A DNA stretch of 64,000 nt. Source: Lytechinus pictus. Lineage: Eukaryota > Echinodermata > Echinoidea > Temnopleuroida > Toxopneustidae. Both the position numbers and the translations under genes were made by a program. Shown here in pieces: positions 33,601-48,195 of this stretch. Each line of letters opens with the position of its first letter. Position 1 is the stretch's first letter. The notes under the pieces are model-generated. The model did no database searches. It was not told the origin of the DNA and saw only the letters and a list, made by a program, of their open reading frames with translations. The DNA lies in contig NC_087252.1 of NCBI RefSeq assembly GCF_037042905.1, positions 707,501 to 771,500 on the forward strand. The letters are read 5' to 3'.

Positions 33601-36600
33601 TTCACAATGTCCTCGGGTTTAGATGACGTCACTGCTGTGGTGAATAGAGACGATTTATCAACTCAGGTAAGTTTTATATCCAAACCCTCTGAACACGAAC
33701 GAAGCTTTGATTGAATAAACGTAATACAAAACAAGCCCAATACTGTACACTTAATCAAAATCTGATTTAAAAAAAATGTGAACGTATGCTTATTTTCATA
33801 ACGGGACCGCACCACGGACGGCAATGCAGGATACAATGTCAAATATTCCTTATTATCTAGTTTTTATCTGAAATATAAAATATTTCCTCTCCCCCTCCAA
33901 TGATTAAAGTTGGATTGAATCCTTGGAAGGTATGAATAAATTGTTGAGTTGCAGGGCAGTCAAAACTGGGTGCGGAATAGTTCATCAGAGGAAGAGTAAA
34001 ATTCATATGAATTATATTCAGACAAGCCCATATCATAAAGATGTTTAGCTACCCCGAATATTCGAATGAAAACAATTAAATTTGAACGTAACCGAGTTTT
34101 GTTGAAAAGTCTTTGTGTATCATTTGTATATTTACAATTTGTTATGAAATCAAATTAGATTCAACAGCAATTGCATAGTCAGACAGAAACTATCCCAGAA
34201 TGCACTGCGAAGAAAGCATCACTTCCTGTTACTGTGTCTGATGGTGCTCTTGACATCTCCCTGAAATGTGGTAAGTCGCTTAATTTAAATCCTAGAGCAA
34301 TCATTAATCTCGAACAATATCAGTAAACTAGAAAATGCCAGATCGTAAATTACTTCATCCTCTCCGTAATCTGGTAATCATGATTTTTTTTCCTCTGTTT
34401 TTGTGCTGATTTTTCACAGCTATGTAACAAAGTGAAATTGCTTTTCATAAAATGCAATGCATGAAAAACTAACCCAACCAAGAAAAAAGAGAAAACACCC
34501 ATCCACAAACCCACACACACTCATCCATACACACCTACCCACCTCAACATAAGAACAACAACAGCAGCAATCCCTCTCTCTCACACACACGCCCCTGAAA
34601 TTCTTCCATAGCATCTGAAAATGTACAAGCAATATTTGATTTGTTTGAATTATTTTCTTAATTGAATTTGGCGTTAATGTCCAGTTGATTAGGCAAGAGT
34701 AAACATGTATATTCCAAATATATATATCATATATTTTACATTGTGTACAGATAGAGGCATTCAACTTTCTGCTCTTCTTGTTCAGAGTGAAGATACAGAC
34801 ATTGAAATTTTGTCTAACGAATTATCATCAGGTCAAAAACAAGAGGTAAGCTATTAAACAGAGCTTTTAAAATGATAATATCTTCTTTATATTTGACTTG
34901 TGTGAATTTTCAGTAGCTGGTTTATTTGTTCCAATCGAATGTAAGTTGAATTTTATATTACACAAAGCTATATTATATAACGTGGAGAAGGTTTACGGTT
35001 CACCATGTGTAATATGAAGAAGGGAAGGAAATATAGGCAGAAAGATTGAAATTGAAAGACGAGATAGGATGAAAAGAGGAAATTAGAAGTATTATTTCTT
35101 GAAAGTGAGTGAAGTCCTGAAAAGGACTGTAAACCAGATGAGATGAGCTGAATATGGCTTGAGTTGCGATGGTGTGAGTAGTAGCAGGTTGAAGTGAAGA
35201 GAGGTTACTCGACGTTTCGGGCAGGTTGACTGTCCGTCTTCAGGAGTGAAGACTCCTTTCTGCCCACATTTCCTTCCCTTCTTCACATTACACATGTTGA
35301 ACCGTAAACCTTCTCTACGTTATAAACTCCACCATGCAAACCTACTATATTATATATACAACCTTGGCACGGTGGCCCCTTGCACTTTCCAGCAAATCCT
35401 TCAAAATAACGAAGCTTTAGCTTATCTTTCAACTATCGCAGCACTGCGATACATCTGTTATTTTTTATGGAAATGGACTTCTTTCGGTCTTAGTGTCGAC
35501 TTGCATTAGACGAATATCTTAATTTTGCACATCATTTTCCATGCCACGTTGGTAATTAAGGATTTATTCTCCTTAACTATTCATACTAACATACTAGTCA
35601 AACTAGTCAAGTCAAACTCTACCTCTTTCTCTGTGTCTGACTCTCTCTCTCTTTCTATCTCTCTCTCTATATATATTTGCAGATTGGTGATGATCTTGCT
35701 CCTCTTGACCGTCACATTGCTGGATATGACATCAGAAACCTTGCTTGGTCTGGTGATATCCTTAGGATGAGGAAGGTATGTCAGGCAATGCAGGGCAACA
35801 ACAACGACATCTCTGCTAAATTTACCACACATTTTTTTTTCATACATCAATTCCGGAAAGGCTGTTAAGTCTGCAAAAAATACATGTGTTACTGTATCAT
35901 TTATTGGTTCGAATAATATATGTATTGTTCAACTCTGATGTTGTGATCATATTTACATATTTATTTCCCCCCGTTCGCAGTTTTTTTTTAATTTAATTTC
36001 CAATCCATCTGACTCCTCTTTTCACTCCCCCTTTCATTTTCCTTCCAAATTTCGATTTTTAATGTTTTGTTAAAAGAAAGTTTAAACTGTAATTATTTTC
36101 GTAAGAGGGACTTGTATGGGGGCACATAGCCACATGCCTCGGTGTGGAATTTTACTTTCGCACCTGGATAACTGCACCCCCCCCCCATTTTTTTTCCAAA
36201 ATTGTGTGCACAAAGGTAAAAATGACCATCTGGTCATGATTATTTTTTTTGCTTGGTCAGCCCCCACTCCCACTTTCCAAACTTTTCCGCTGCCCCTTCC
36301 GACCATTTCAATTGCTATTATTTTGTTCTCATCCCCAGGAATATACTTCGGAATGTGATTCTACGCAATGGCCTCCTGACCATTTCAATTGCTATTATTT
36401 TTTTCTCATCATCAGGAATATACTTCGGAATGTGATTCTACGCAATGGCAGTCGCAGTTCGGTGGTGACGGTGTGGAGAAAAGTAAGGACTATATTTGTG
36501 CTTCACTGCAACCGAGTCAGAATAATAGTAAATGTTATATTTTATCTGAATAATGTACATCTATTCAAGACTATATATTCATACTTGGAGTTTTCCTATT

Positions 36601-39600
36601 GAAAATAACTTTGAATCAATTTACTTATGAATTAGAACATAAATGATTACAAGGTTATTCCAGCGGTATGGTCATTATGATTATTATTATTTGCTTTTGC
36701 TGTTCACACAAACGAAGAGAAAAGCTGATCATTCTGTGAAAGTATATATCTTTAAGTCAATTACTTGCCTTTTTCTCATTCCTACCATTGCGTCACAGGA
36801 CTGGTCTTAACTGGTGAAAATGGTGTTTTTGAGTATCACATGAATCTCGAGGATTCCTTCGACGTGCGTTGCCTTGATAATGCTCCACCAGTTCAGGTAA
36901 GATTAAGTTCTTCCTAGAAACACTGTAAAGTCTGAACTGAATTATCGAAGAAAGCATACTAACATTAAATTATGTTTTTTTTCAAGGTTATCAAGTTATT
37001 AAATGTGCAGGAACCAATGGACCGCCTGAAATGGTAGCCACCTACAGATGTCTAGATCACCAACGATAAAACATTTCGCATTGGTATACATTTCATGTAG
37101 TCGTTAAGGCCATAGCACACCTAACGATTGCTTTGCGACCCGATTTTTAAATAAAAGATAGTAGAAATTGATGCTAATATTGAAACATGAAGTATCTTAC
37201 TGTATAATGTTCTAAATCATCGTAACGATATCTATTCCCAAATCGGTGACTATGCTATCATCCTTATTAGAATAAAAGCGAATTTAATATATAGTCGAAA
37301 GGACGTCATAGTAATCGTACGACTGGCTACGATTTGAAACTAAGTTGGCTTTTACACCAAAATAAAGGCTTGCAATCATCCAAAATTGTTATTAGGGTTC
37401 TTTCCGGTAATTTGAACCTCAAATAAAAAGATACTTTTCATTCACATTTTCATGAAATGAGCCAAATGTGATTTGGTCCAAAATTGGATCGATGACCAGT
37501 CAGTCGTAAGGTGTGCGGTGGCCTTAATAGTCATGTACATGTAGTTGACATCTTTCAGGTTAAATATTAGACCATGCTAAGTTCTATATGCAACATTTTC
37601 CTTTGAAAGAGTTCCTTTCATGATTTATGCTTTCACAGTTCTCTTTATCACTGCGATCTTCCACTACCTCTGGATCTACATTCCAAATAACACTCACTCT
37701 AGAAAGATCTGATGGCACAGTGGTCCAAACGAAATGCACGAATGGTACACTAGAAAGGTCTGATGCTTGGTCAAGGGTCACACTTACCGTTGAGGAATAC
37801 GGTGCAGGAGCAAGGAGCGTAAGGATAACGACAGAAGGTACCGGTATACGATGTTTCTTATCAATCACTTATGATTTACCAAAGAAGTATTATGACTCTT
37901 TTTAAAGACTGAACGAAACAAAGGGGAAAGGACTGGGTAATGGGTCTTTTACAGTTATAACTGATATTCTAACGTAAGCCCAAGCCAGTTCTAGCATTAT
38001 GAAACATGCGAGTAACTCTTTACAAGTACAATTTATTTGGGTTGCATTGTGGAATCTTCGAGTTAAGCTCGTTTCACTTACCGGTACTTGACTTTAAAGC
38101 AGTTAGGTTCCACTTCTTTGAAATATCCTGGGATCACCAAATTGTAGACTTCTACCAATGAAAGACAATGACTTTGATTATCAGTTGCAGGTCGAGGGAT
38201 TGAGGTCTCTGCAGCCAGTTTGAGGATGAAGTGTCGTCGGCCACATAGGACTGGTCTCAAGAATACTCTATGTGATGTCAAGATTATCAAGGACACCAAG
38301 AAGCTAGTCACCCTGATACGGGGCTTGGTTCAGAAGTACGGCCTCCCTACCTGTCCAATGTCAACAGATCGACCCGGAAGTGAAAGTAATTCTTGTTTGC
38401 CTTTAAAGTTTTAATATCATCCATTTTACATATAACATGATAGACAAAGCTACAAGTTGCCAGACAATCATCATAAATCTGTTCCTAGTTCTCCTTTCCT
38501 TGATTACATGGCGACATCGTGAGCCTGTGTTTCCGACTATCATTCTTCAATTGGAAAATTCTGCACTAAATCCAGATGAGATGAATTAGTACCCGACAAC
38601 ATGTATTCCTTTAATGCACTGAGCGCATGTAACGGCAGCTCGAGCTAAAGCTGGATTAGTGATAACCATGCGCGTAGGAATTGATTGTATTCAATAGATG
38701 GCGCTTTACTGTTTATTGTTAATATGTGTATTATTTTGATGGGTTTGTAATAAGTATTTTCATCAAAACGGAAACAAATAATTTCTTTCACAGAGCATTG
38801 CCAAGGGCCATATTTTGATTATTAAACTCTATTTATCAGATGATCACTTTGGTTAGTCCTATAATACCTTGTTAGTATAATGATATATCTACGTGTCCGT
38901 CTCTGATAGGCTCAATATCAACATCCCCGCAAGCGAGTCCGCTGAAGCTCGAGACAGATTCGGACGACGGCAAACCAGCAGCTTCAGAACATCAAGGAGT
39001 CGGCAAAGACGGCATCAAGGGGCAAGGGGAACAAGTCCTAAAGCATCAAAGAAAGAAGAGAGAGATCAGGGCCTTTTTGTCCAGTACGTTCCTTGACTTT
39101 ACAGCCGAGAGGGAGATTCTGATCAAGAAAGTGTTCAATGAGATAAAAAAGATGTGTCTTGATCGTGGTGTGTTCTTCAGTTATGTTGATCTCCGTTGGG
39201 GCATCACTAGCGACCAGAGCAATGACGGAAAGACACTTTCAATATGTCTCAGAGAGGTAAGTTTAGAGGCCCGTTGCAATCGAACACAACTTGAGTTTCA
39301 ACCAATGAAACGTGCGTACTGACTTGGGCTTGACTTTTGTTAGTTGCGTTAAATCTAAGTCTTTTTGCAATGGGTTCATGGTGGTTTCATTAAGCTGTTC
39401 GTAACGAATTACTTTGCGCATGTTTGCACTAAATGATACATCTCTGTATAGTTAAGTTAGCACCTAAGAACATTTTCTAATTGTATGTACACTTCTGCGT
39501 ATTTATGAAATACCGGGGTAGAGTGGATTTATTGTTATTTCGCTTCTTGAAACACTATAAACTAATACCAAGGTGTTTATTTATTTGCTTATAACCTTCA

Positions 39601-42600
39601 GATTGACCGATGTCGTCCTTACTTTCTCTGTCTTGTTGGTGATCGTTTTGGTTGGAGTCAAAGGGAAGGCGACGTCGATGAACTCCTCAATAAATCCTAC
39701 GACTACGCCATCGCAAACTTCAACCATCTGAAGTGGATTGATGAGTACAGATTCAATAGCAGTGTTACTCAGGTAACTGTGTGTCATTTCGGGTGCATTG
39801 TTCATTTTCAGAAATTAGAGTAATAATAATATTGCTCAGGTCAGAAACTTTGGTGTTAATGGTGTATGTCATTATTTTATCCTAGTGTTAGTTTGGTGTT
39901 AGTTAAGCACCCATGGGTATTAATGCAACACATTTGTTACTTATACACTATTTAATGCTATGTTCAATCTCTAGTGTGTAATTTTGATACCTTTTGATGT
40001 GATCCACTAGGGACACCGACTGATGTAATTTTTAACACCCCATTTTTTACAGTCAATGAAACGGTTTAAATACGCATTACTTCTCTCTTTGTCAATATGG
40101 TATTTTCATAATACCGTGAATATCTAAATCCGCTGTTATGTAGACTTGCCGCCGCTTGAAGATATCATCTGTTTGAGCAGTTTGCTCGTATGCTTATAAT
40201 TTTTTTTTTCTTCAGTTGGTCCATAGACATGTTCAAATTCAATTTGTAAAACATAAAAAAAAAATGCAGGCGGAAGGCGACAGTGTCCTTAAAGCCGTAT
40301 CTCACCAACGAAGACGTTTCCACGACGTGTACATTATTTTCTTGTTGCAAAATTCGTCACCAATACGTCCCTGCGACAAAGAAATATGGTTTGTGGTGTG
40401 CTCTCGCCAAGGCGGTAGGGACCTTCCTCAGAAGAAGACCCTTGAGAGGTTTCCTATAGCTGCAGCGACCTCTACGTGATGTCTCAATGATGTCCCAATT
40501 GGTAAAAGCGTCATGGATACGTCTCCGAGATGGGAAATAATTATTCAAACAATGATTCTCCCGAAAGTGAACATGTTAAAATCTCTTGCAACTACTCGGA
40601 GACTCCGTAATGTTCATGAGATATCTTAGAGATGGCTTTCTTTTTTTGACAGGACCGGAAGACCCTGACACGGATATAAATCCATATTTGCCTAAAATTG
40701 ATCCAAAATTTGACAATAGATCATTTTTTAAGTATTCCTTGATTTTTATTTTGTTGTGTGTGCAGCTGGAAGTTCTCCATTCGGCTCTCAGAGATAGAGA
40801 TACTGCATCCGATAAGACGTTCTTCTACCTAAGGAAGGCAAAGGTAAATTGATTGTCCTTCTTAATTTCATGAAATTCCCAAAAATAATCAACTATTTTT
40901 GTAATATGTTCAACTCCTATTTTCTTAGAACCAAGCGTATACAGTTTAATAAAATTATTTTTCCTATTCATTAATCTCGGTATTTGTAAGATCAAAATAT
41001 AAGATGATATTTTAAACATGTAAGATGTTTTTTTGCAAACTGTTTAAGTGTTTATTCTTTCAATACAGACGAAAGATGAGCTGTTGAATGAAAGTAGCCA
41101 CGAACCCGCATGGAAGATAGAGAAACAGAAAGAATTTCGTCAGACTTTAGAGGAATCTGGTCTATTAGTACGGCATTATGACGTTGCCGATGATGGCACA
41201 GAGCTTATTCGGAAGGTAAAGGTGTTTTTATTTTAGGTGATACAGTGATCAGTTTGACTTTTGCTTTAGTAATAAGCTCTATTAAGTATGATAAAAATAA
41301 GTTTGACATGATTGTGCTCATCTCCTAAAAGTAGAATTGATGACATTAGCATTGTGAGCGCTGTACATGAGGAGTGGCTGGAATACTTTCCAAGGAGCGG
41401 ATGATGTGCTGCGTTGTGTGTGAAAATGGCTGATTAAATCCGATGGAGGCGTTAATAATGTACGAGATTTTATACGCACAAAATATGTTTTAAGTTCCTT
41501 ATAGACAAACTGATTATTATTACTATTGTCTCTTTTAGATAATTACTCTATTCTTTGCCTTCTCTTTGTTTATTGTTTGATCTCTTCCCTCTGATTTAAA
41601 GAAAAAAGTATGATTGGGTTATTTTCTTCCTTCTTAAATTTATCCAGGATTTAGAAATGTGTATCAATCAAGATTTCCCACCCGAATCCAAACTCACTCC
41701 TCTTCAACGGGAACGCGAAGCTCACTTGTCCTTCGCCGAAGTCCGCCGAAGAGTGTACATCGGGCGGGCCGAATACTTCACGAAAATTGACGACTACTTT
41801 GCTGGAAATCCGAAGTTACCCTTCGTGGTTCTCGGCGAATCTGGGAGCGGGAAATCAGCCCTTGTCGCAAACTGGTGTGGCCGATTTGAGGATGAACATC
41901 CTGATGATTTCATGTTCATGCATTTCATTGGTAGCTCTGCAGACAGTGCTTCACATCTCAGATTACTAAGAAGGTATACACAAGAGGAAGAGAGAGATAT
42001 AAAGAGAGGGAGGAGAGGTAGAGAGAGGGGGAGAAAGAGAGAGAGTGGTGGAGGGAGAAAGAAAGAAAGAAGTTGGTGGGGTGTGAAATTCAAGATATAG
42101 AGATCATTATAAGAGCTGCACGAAGCCTTCTGGGATGATTTTCTCACTCATAAAATTCGATTTTAGCGAAATTTACCCATCCATTATTTATTCATATTAA
42201 AATATATTCATACAGGTACAAACGATCTACAAAATCTGCTTTTCATGAATGCCCTAAAGAAAAAAAATCTCAATTCATACAATGAACATCAGTATAAAAC
42301 TTTGAAATAAAATCCTATTGAGATACAAGGTTTTTTTTTTTTAATAATAGCAAAGAAAAACCTCAATAGCTTACATCCATTTCTTTCTTTCAATCCAGAC
42401 TTTTTGAAGAATTAAAGCAGCATTTTAATATCGACATGGGTATCCCGACATCTGATAAATCCTTGGCCCAGGATCTTCCAAAGTGGTTATCACTGGCCGG
42501 GAGTTACGGCAGACGAGTGCTTATAGTTCTCGATGCTTTGAATCAACTGGATTCGGGCGCTGTAGGAGAAGGTATCGACTAAAGATGCATATTTTTTACG

Positions 42601-43367
42601 TTTTTAAATCAATATTATGATATTTCATAACTTGTTTCATGTTGACACGATCTTAATAAATATAATCAGTATGACTAGCCAAACTCATCCCTTGAATAGC
42701 TGAAGTTTTTAGCCGGCTGAGTTTTTTTTCATAAAAGGTACATATAAATTAAGACACATATGATATTTACAATACGGATTAAAATCTAATACATTACACG
42801 TATATTCACAGAATTTATGTAGTTTATGTTTTGGCAGAGCTCATTTGTACATTTGTACAACTTCATTATGTAAACCCTAAATTTGACTGAGATATATATA
42901 TTTTTTTCAATTTCAACAGGAGATGAGCTTGAGCTAAAATGGCTACCGCTTGAGCTCCCACCAAATGTGCAAATGCTTCTTTCTACCTTACCGGGGAAGG
43001 TAATGTTGTAATTATCATTAATGTTATATATTAATGATTTGAAGAGATTGATTGACCCTTTTTTAAATTCCCGATCCCTTTTAACACTTGAACTCTTATT
43101 CGTTTCAATTTATATGAATTGTTATTTTAAGACTTATAATGATTGTTAATGACGATTATTATATGAATAGAAATCATACTAATATTGTTATTGACGAATT
43201 TCATCACAATAATTATAATGATAATTATGGTTATAACGAAGATGCGATAATGTTGATGATGCCGATGCCGATGCAAATGATGATGATGATGGTGATGATG
43301 ATGATGATAATGGTGATGATAATAATGGTGATGATGATGATGGTGATGATGACGATGATGATGGTGG

Positions 43368-43416
<49 letters not shown>

Positions 43417-46400
43417 GATGATGATGATGATGGTGATGATGGTGGTGATGATGATAATTATGATCATAATGGCGATGATGATGAAGGTGATGATGATGAT
43501 GGTTATAATGGTGATGATGATGATGATAATGATGATGGTGGTGGTGATGATGGTGGTGATGATGATGATGGTGATGATAATGATGATAATGCTGATGGTG
43601 ATGATGATGGTGATGATGATGGTGGTGGTGGTGATGATGGTGATGATGATGATGGTGGTGATGATGATGATGGTGGTGGTGGTGATGATGATGATGATGA
43701 TGATGATGATACTGGCGATGATCATTAGAGCAATTACTCTAATGTATCAGTTTCATTAGGGGTCGTAATATTGGCGTCCAATATTATATGATTGTATTAC
43801 TTTTACGAAAATTGTCTTTTACCCTCTACAGGCATTGGATGCCGTTAAATCGAACAACTGGCCAGTATTTCATGTTCATCCTTTAAACCAAGAAGAGAAA
43901 GGCGAGATCATACGATGTTATATGGAACTCTACTCAAAGAACCTCAATACTGAACAAACAGATTTGATAGTCAATGCTAAACAGACCTCCAATGCTCTAT
44001 ACCTAAGGGCTTTATTGGATGAGGTGAGCTTTAATTGATTCATTAATTAACTCAACTTATAATGATATTAATAATACTGATGATGGTGGTGGTGATGATG
44101 ATGATGATGATAATAATAATATCGATAATAATGATAATAATTATAATGGTAATAATGATAACATCAATAATAATATTCATCATCATCGTCATCATCATCC
44201 ACAGCATTAGCGTGTGTGTGTGTGTGTATTTGAGTTTTGTCAGACGTGTATCAATCAGATATGAATATTTACGTCTAGGACCGACCTTTAACGTCACCAT
44301 CCGAAAGACGTGACCAGGGCTCGAACCTCTGCATCAATTTGTAACTTCCCCACATAGCCTGGATTACAGGCGCACGCCACAACGCCCAGTTGTGGCGTCC
44401 TTTGGCAAGAGGTTTATCTACATTTGCTACTTCTCACCAAGGCGCAGTGAATGGGTACCTTGTAGGATATAATTCCTTGAATGCTCTAGCGTTTGATCAG
44501 GGTAGCCGTGCTTAGTCCAGTGTAATATTATGCAGCGTTTAGGGGGAAAATGCATCAAGCACTCTATAAATACTGCATAGTATTTATTCATTACTATAAT
44601 TAACTTGATATTTACACTATTTTTTTATTCACCCCCTTCTCAGGTGCGTGTTTATGGTTCTTTCTATCAACTGACTTCCTCAATCAAGAATTATTTAGAA
44701 GCGCAGGATCCTGGTCAACTGTTTGTCAAAGTTCTTGAACGTCTAGAGTCTGACTTTGAACGGGGAGAACACGGAAGGTATAAACATTCTTTATCACAAT
44801 TTTCATTAGATGCTAGGTTTACTAACTAATTCAGTAAGGTATGATGATATCAAACATTTGGTTAGTATTTTCAAATTATATTGCTTGAAATTAATAATTA
44901 AAATAAATGTAATTTATTCTTTCAAATTTTGTTGCTATTGCTGGTAAAAACGATGCTTTATTCTCTGTCATATTTTCTTCTTGTTGTTTTATTGTCTTTA
45001 ATGCGTGTCTACTGATATCTTATAATTGCATAGCCCCAAAGAATGAGGTTTAGAAATATTTGCACTCGCATTTCGTAAATGTCCATCTGTTTGTTGTACT
45101 TCCTTGATATAGACCTAACCTTGTTCGGGATGCAACTTGTGCTCTTTGGTGCAGTAGCAGAGGGCTGAGCGAAGAAGAACTGACGTCATTTCTACAGGTG
45201 GGGATAGGCATGACCTGCAAAACAATATGTTATCTGTGCATTCGTTTATATGATTTTATTTTTATTGGCATGATATCTGTTAACCATTATGTTATCATGA
45301 CGGGTGTAAATCACATACATAATTATGAAACAAATTTTCGTTCTAAAACAAGGTGCAAACTTCTCAAACAGAAAGTAGAAGGAGAAAATTAATCATATTT
45401 TCAAAGAAAGACTTTATTCAATATTTCTCCACAAATCATATAATCAAATACAAATTGCATGTTATCTATAACAAATAATGTCATACATGTATAGGGAAAA
45501 AAATTGAATACGTTTGATGTGCCTGGATCCATCTATATCTACAATAAATTTGTTGCATATTCATAATGCGTTCTAACTCTTGTTGATATTTAAGTTTCTT
45601 TTGAAATGAGAGAAACGATATAAAACTTTGTAAACATCGAATGAAAATATATAATATTTAAATATAAAATATCACTATTAAAAGCACAATAATTTTCGCC
45701 TGGTATGCCAAATACAAAATTAAGTAGTTGATAAGAACCCAGCAAACGCTAGTTGCTAACTAATGAAGGGTGATGGGTTTTCTTTGATTCTCTTTTCCCC
45801 TAGGTTCCATCACGTATTTGGTCGCCTTTCTACCTCTCCCTCGAGGAAAACCTTGTTAACCGTAACGGCATCGTGAACTTCTTCCACGATCATCTGCGCC
45901 AGGCTGTTGAGAGGAAGTACGTCTCAATCCCTGCAGAGAAAAGACGAAGCTTCCTGAAGCTTGCCGAGTTCTTTGAAGAGCAGGACATAAATGAGAGATA
46001 TGTATGTAATTTCGTAAAAATATCTTGATAGAATAAATCAAAGCCGATACGTTTCCTCGTGTCCTATACGTCTCGCGATAAATAGTCAAGTTTCCACGCA
46101 GGTTAGGATGGGGGGGGGGGGTGATGTCTCCTCGAGTCTTTTTAGACTTCATTATGGCTTGGTGTTTTTATGTTTAGAGAGTTCATTTTAAGATTGGTTT
46201 CAAATTCGTAAGTGCTGATTATTAACACCAATAATAAATTATTATATAACTGGATATTGTCTACTAATTGATAAGAGGTTTAGTCAGTAAAAGGAAATTA
46301 TTTAACTGAACATATATTGGGGACCAATTCTAATACTGATTATTCTATAATCACATGTTTGCATTTTCTATGGATAATACAATATTTAAACCGTCACAGG

Positions 46401-48109
46401 TCAAGAGGTTGAATCCGTAGATGCAAGTCATTCAACTGAAAATAGATAAGGGACCAATTAACAACTGAAGTTCTTATCATTCTAAGAAAGGCCATTCCGA
46501 AATCACATCTATACTATTCCTACAACCTTCAAATCCTGACAGGTGGAAGAGCTACCATCATTGTTGATGGAACTGAGTGATCTTCCTCGACTCAAGAAGG
46601 TTGTCATGATCCCCAAGGCATTCCAGCTTCTCATGAACACATCGGAAGGCAAGGTTCGACTCATCCAAGCCTGGAGAATGGTAAGATCCAATAGCTTCAA
46701 GGAGTGTTCACATTGCTGTATGTATTAGATGGCGGTTCGTCATACTTTACCCAGGGCGGCCACTTCAGTTCTGATATCTGCTTTCCCCGTGGCCCTGCGT
46801 AATAAAACATCTCTATTACCCCAGCTTCAGCACGGCTACTTTGAATGGGCGCTCGAGCATTCAAGGAATTTCTTCATACCAACTACCCATTTCCACGTAT
46901 GTGTGTTTGTGGGTGTGGGTGAGGGCATGAGTGTGTGTGTATTTCGAGTGTAACAGGTATTTAGGGATGAATAGATCACTGGCATCAGAGATTATGTCAG
47001 TGACATACATCATTACTGTTGTGAAACCCTGCACAAATGGAGTGACTAGCAACAATGTCAATGTGCATCCAGCTGTCCATTATGGTCATGGGAAGCAGGG
47101 ATGAAAAGACCTACATTTTTCAGTATAAACCCTTTTTTCATGTCAAATATCTCATCATCATCATGATTATTTACTTGGCGTGACCTGTGCCTGGGAGACG
47201 AAAAGCAAACTTGAATCACTGTTACCCGCAGGTCTATCTTCCCGGTATAACTGATTTGGGGGGGGGTGCAGGTGGACTACTACAGCGGGGTTTCCCCCTA
47301 CCCTTATACCAATAGTGACTGAAATTACCTTCATTTTATACGGAAACCCCTGTTTTGTTAAATTGAAACTGGCACCCCCTATTGTCAATGTTACCTCCTC
47401 CAACAATCTGAATTACATCCCTTCTATGAATATTAAGGAGTATCCTAAATTCATCAGTTTATGATTGGTCATTTTCTGCTCGTCGGATAAACATTATTTT
47501 ATGTGTCAGAACTGCGCATACTCAATGAAACATTGGGCATGCGCAATTCTGCTGCCTCGACTAAAATATCAAAAAACTATTCGGACCATTCGCCAAGTCT
47601 CTGCAAAGTGAATAGCGAGTTGTCTCTACGGACCAACTCTTGTCAAGAAATCCATCATTATCATAATGATGAATGCGCAAATGGCTTAAATTCCTTAAAT
47701 TATGTAGGGGTGAAAATTCCCACTTTCGTTACATCATACTGATTATGACATAATTACTTATGCAACCAACTTTAAATTGCTTTCGTTTTTCAGCTTGGAG
47801 GTTTTGAGCAAGCAGGACAGGCCTACCTTGAATTCGTCAACCATTCTAAAGCTTTCAGCGAAGTCAAAGAGAAGGAATCCCTGCTAGCCTGTCTCACAGA
47901 CTTCTTCACAGAACTGGGTATCCTCAAAATTGCCAGGTAAGACCGAGCCAAAGGGCAAGACGTCAATGTCATGATATATCCAGTGGCGGACCGTGACAAT
48001 TGATTAGAGGGGTACCGTATTGTTTGTGAGCAATGCTGTGCCCCTCCAATGCTTTGTTATGTATAACAATATTTATGCGATCAAAGTAAACTTTGCAAAT
48101 ATAGAATGA

Positions 48110-48195
<86 letters not shown>

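Noticed and set aside
40216..40479. 87-residue plus-strand frame in intron 14
   Set aside because: Skipping it joins exons 14 and 15 in phase with matching DUF4062 sequence; probably a repeat remnant.
43139..43759. Open frames on both strands (Met/Val and Ile/Thr runs)
   Set aside because: Artefact of the GAT microsatellite.
44334..44385. Primate Alu contamination (GGATTACAGGCGCACGCCAC)
   Set aside because: Similarity stops after ~30 bp and the flanks are SINE-like sequence unlike Alu, inside an otherwise continuous intron.
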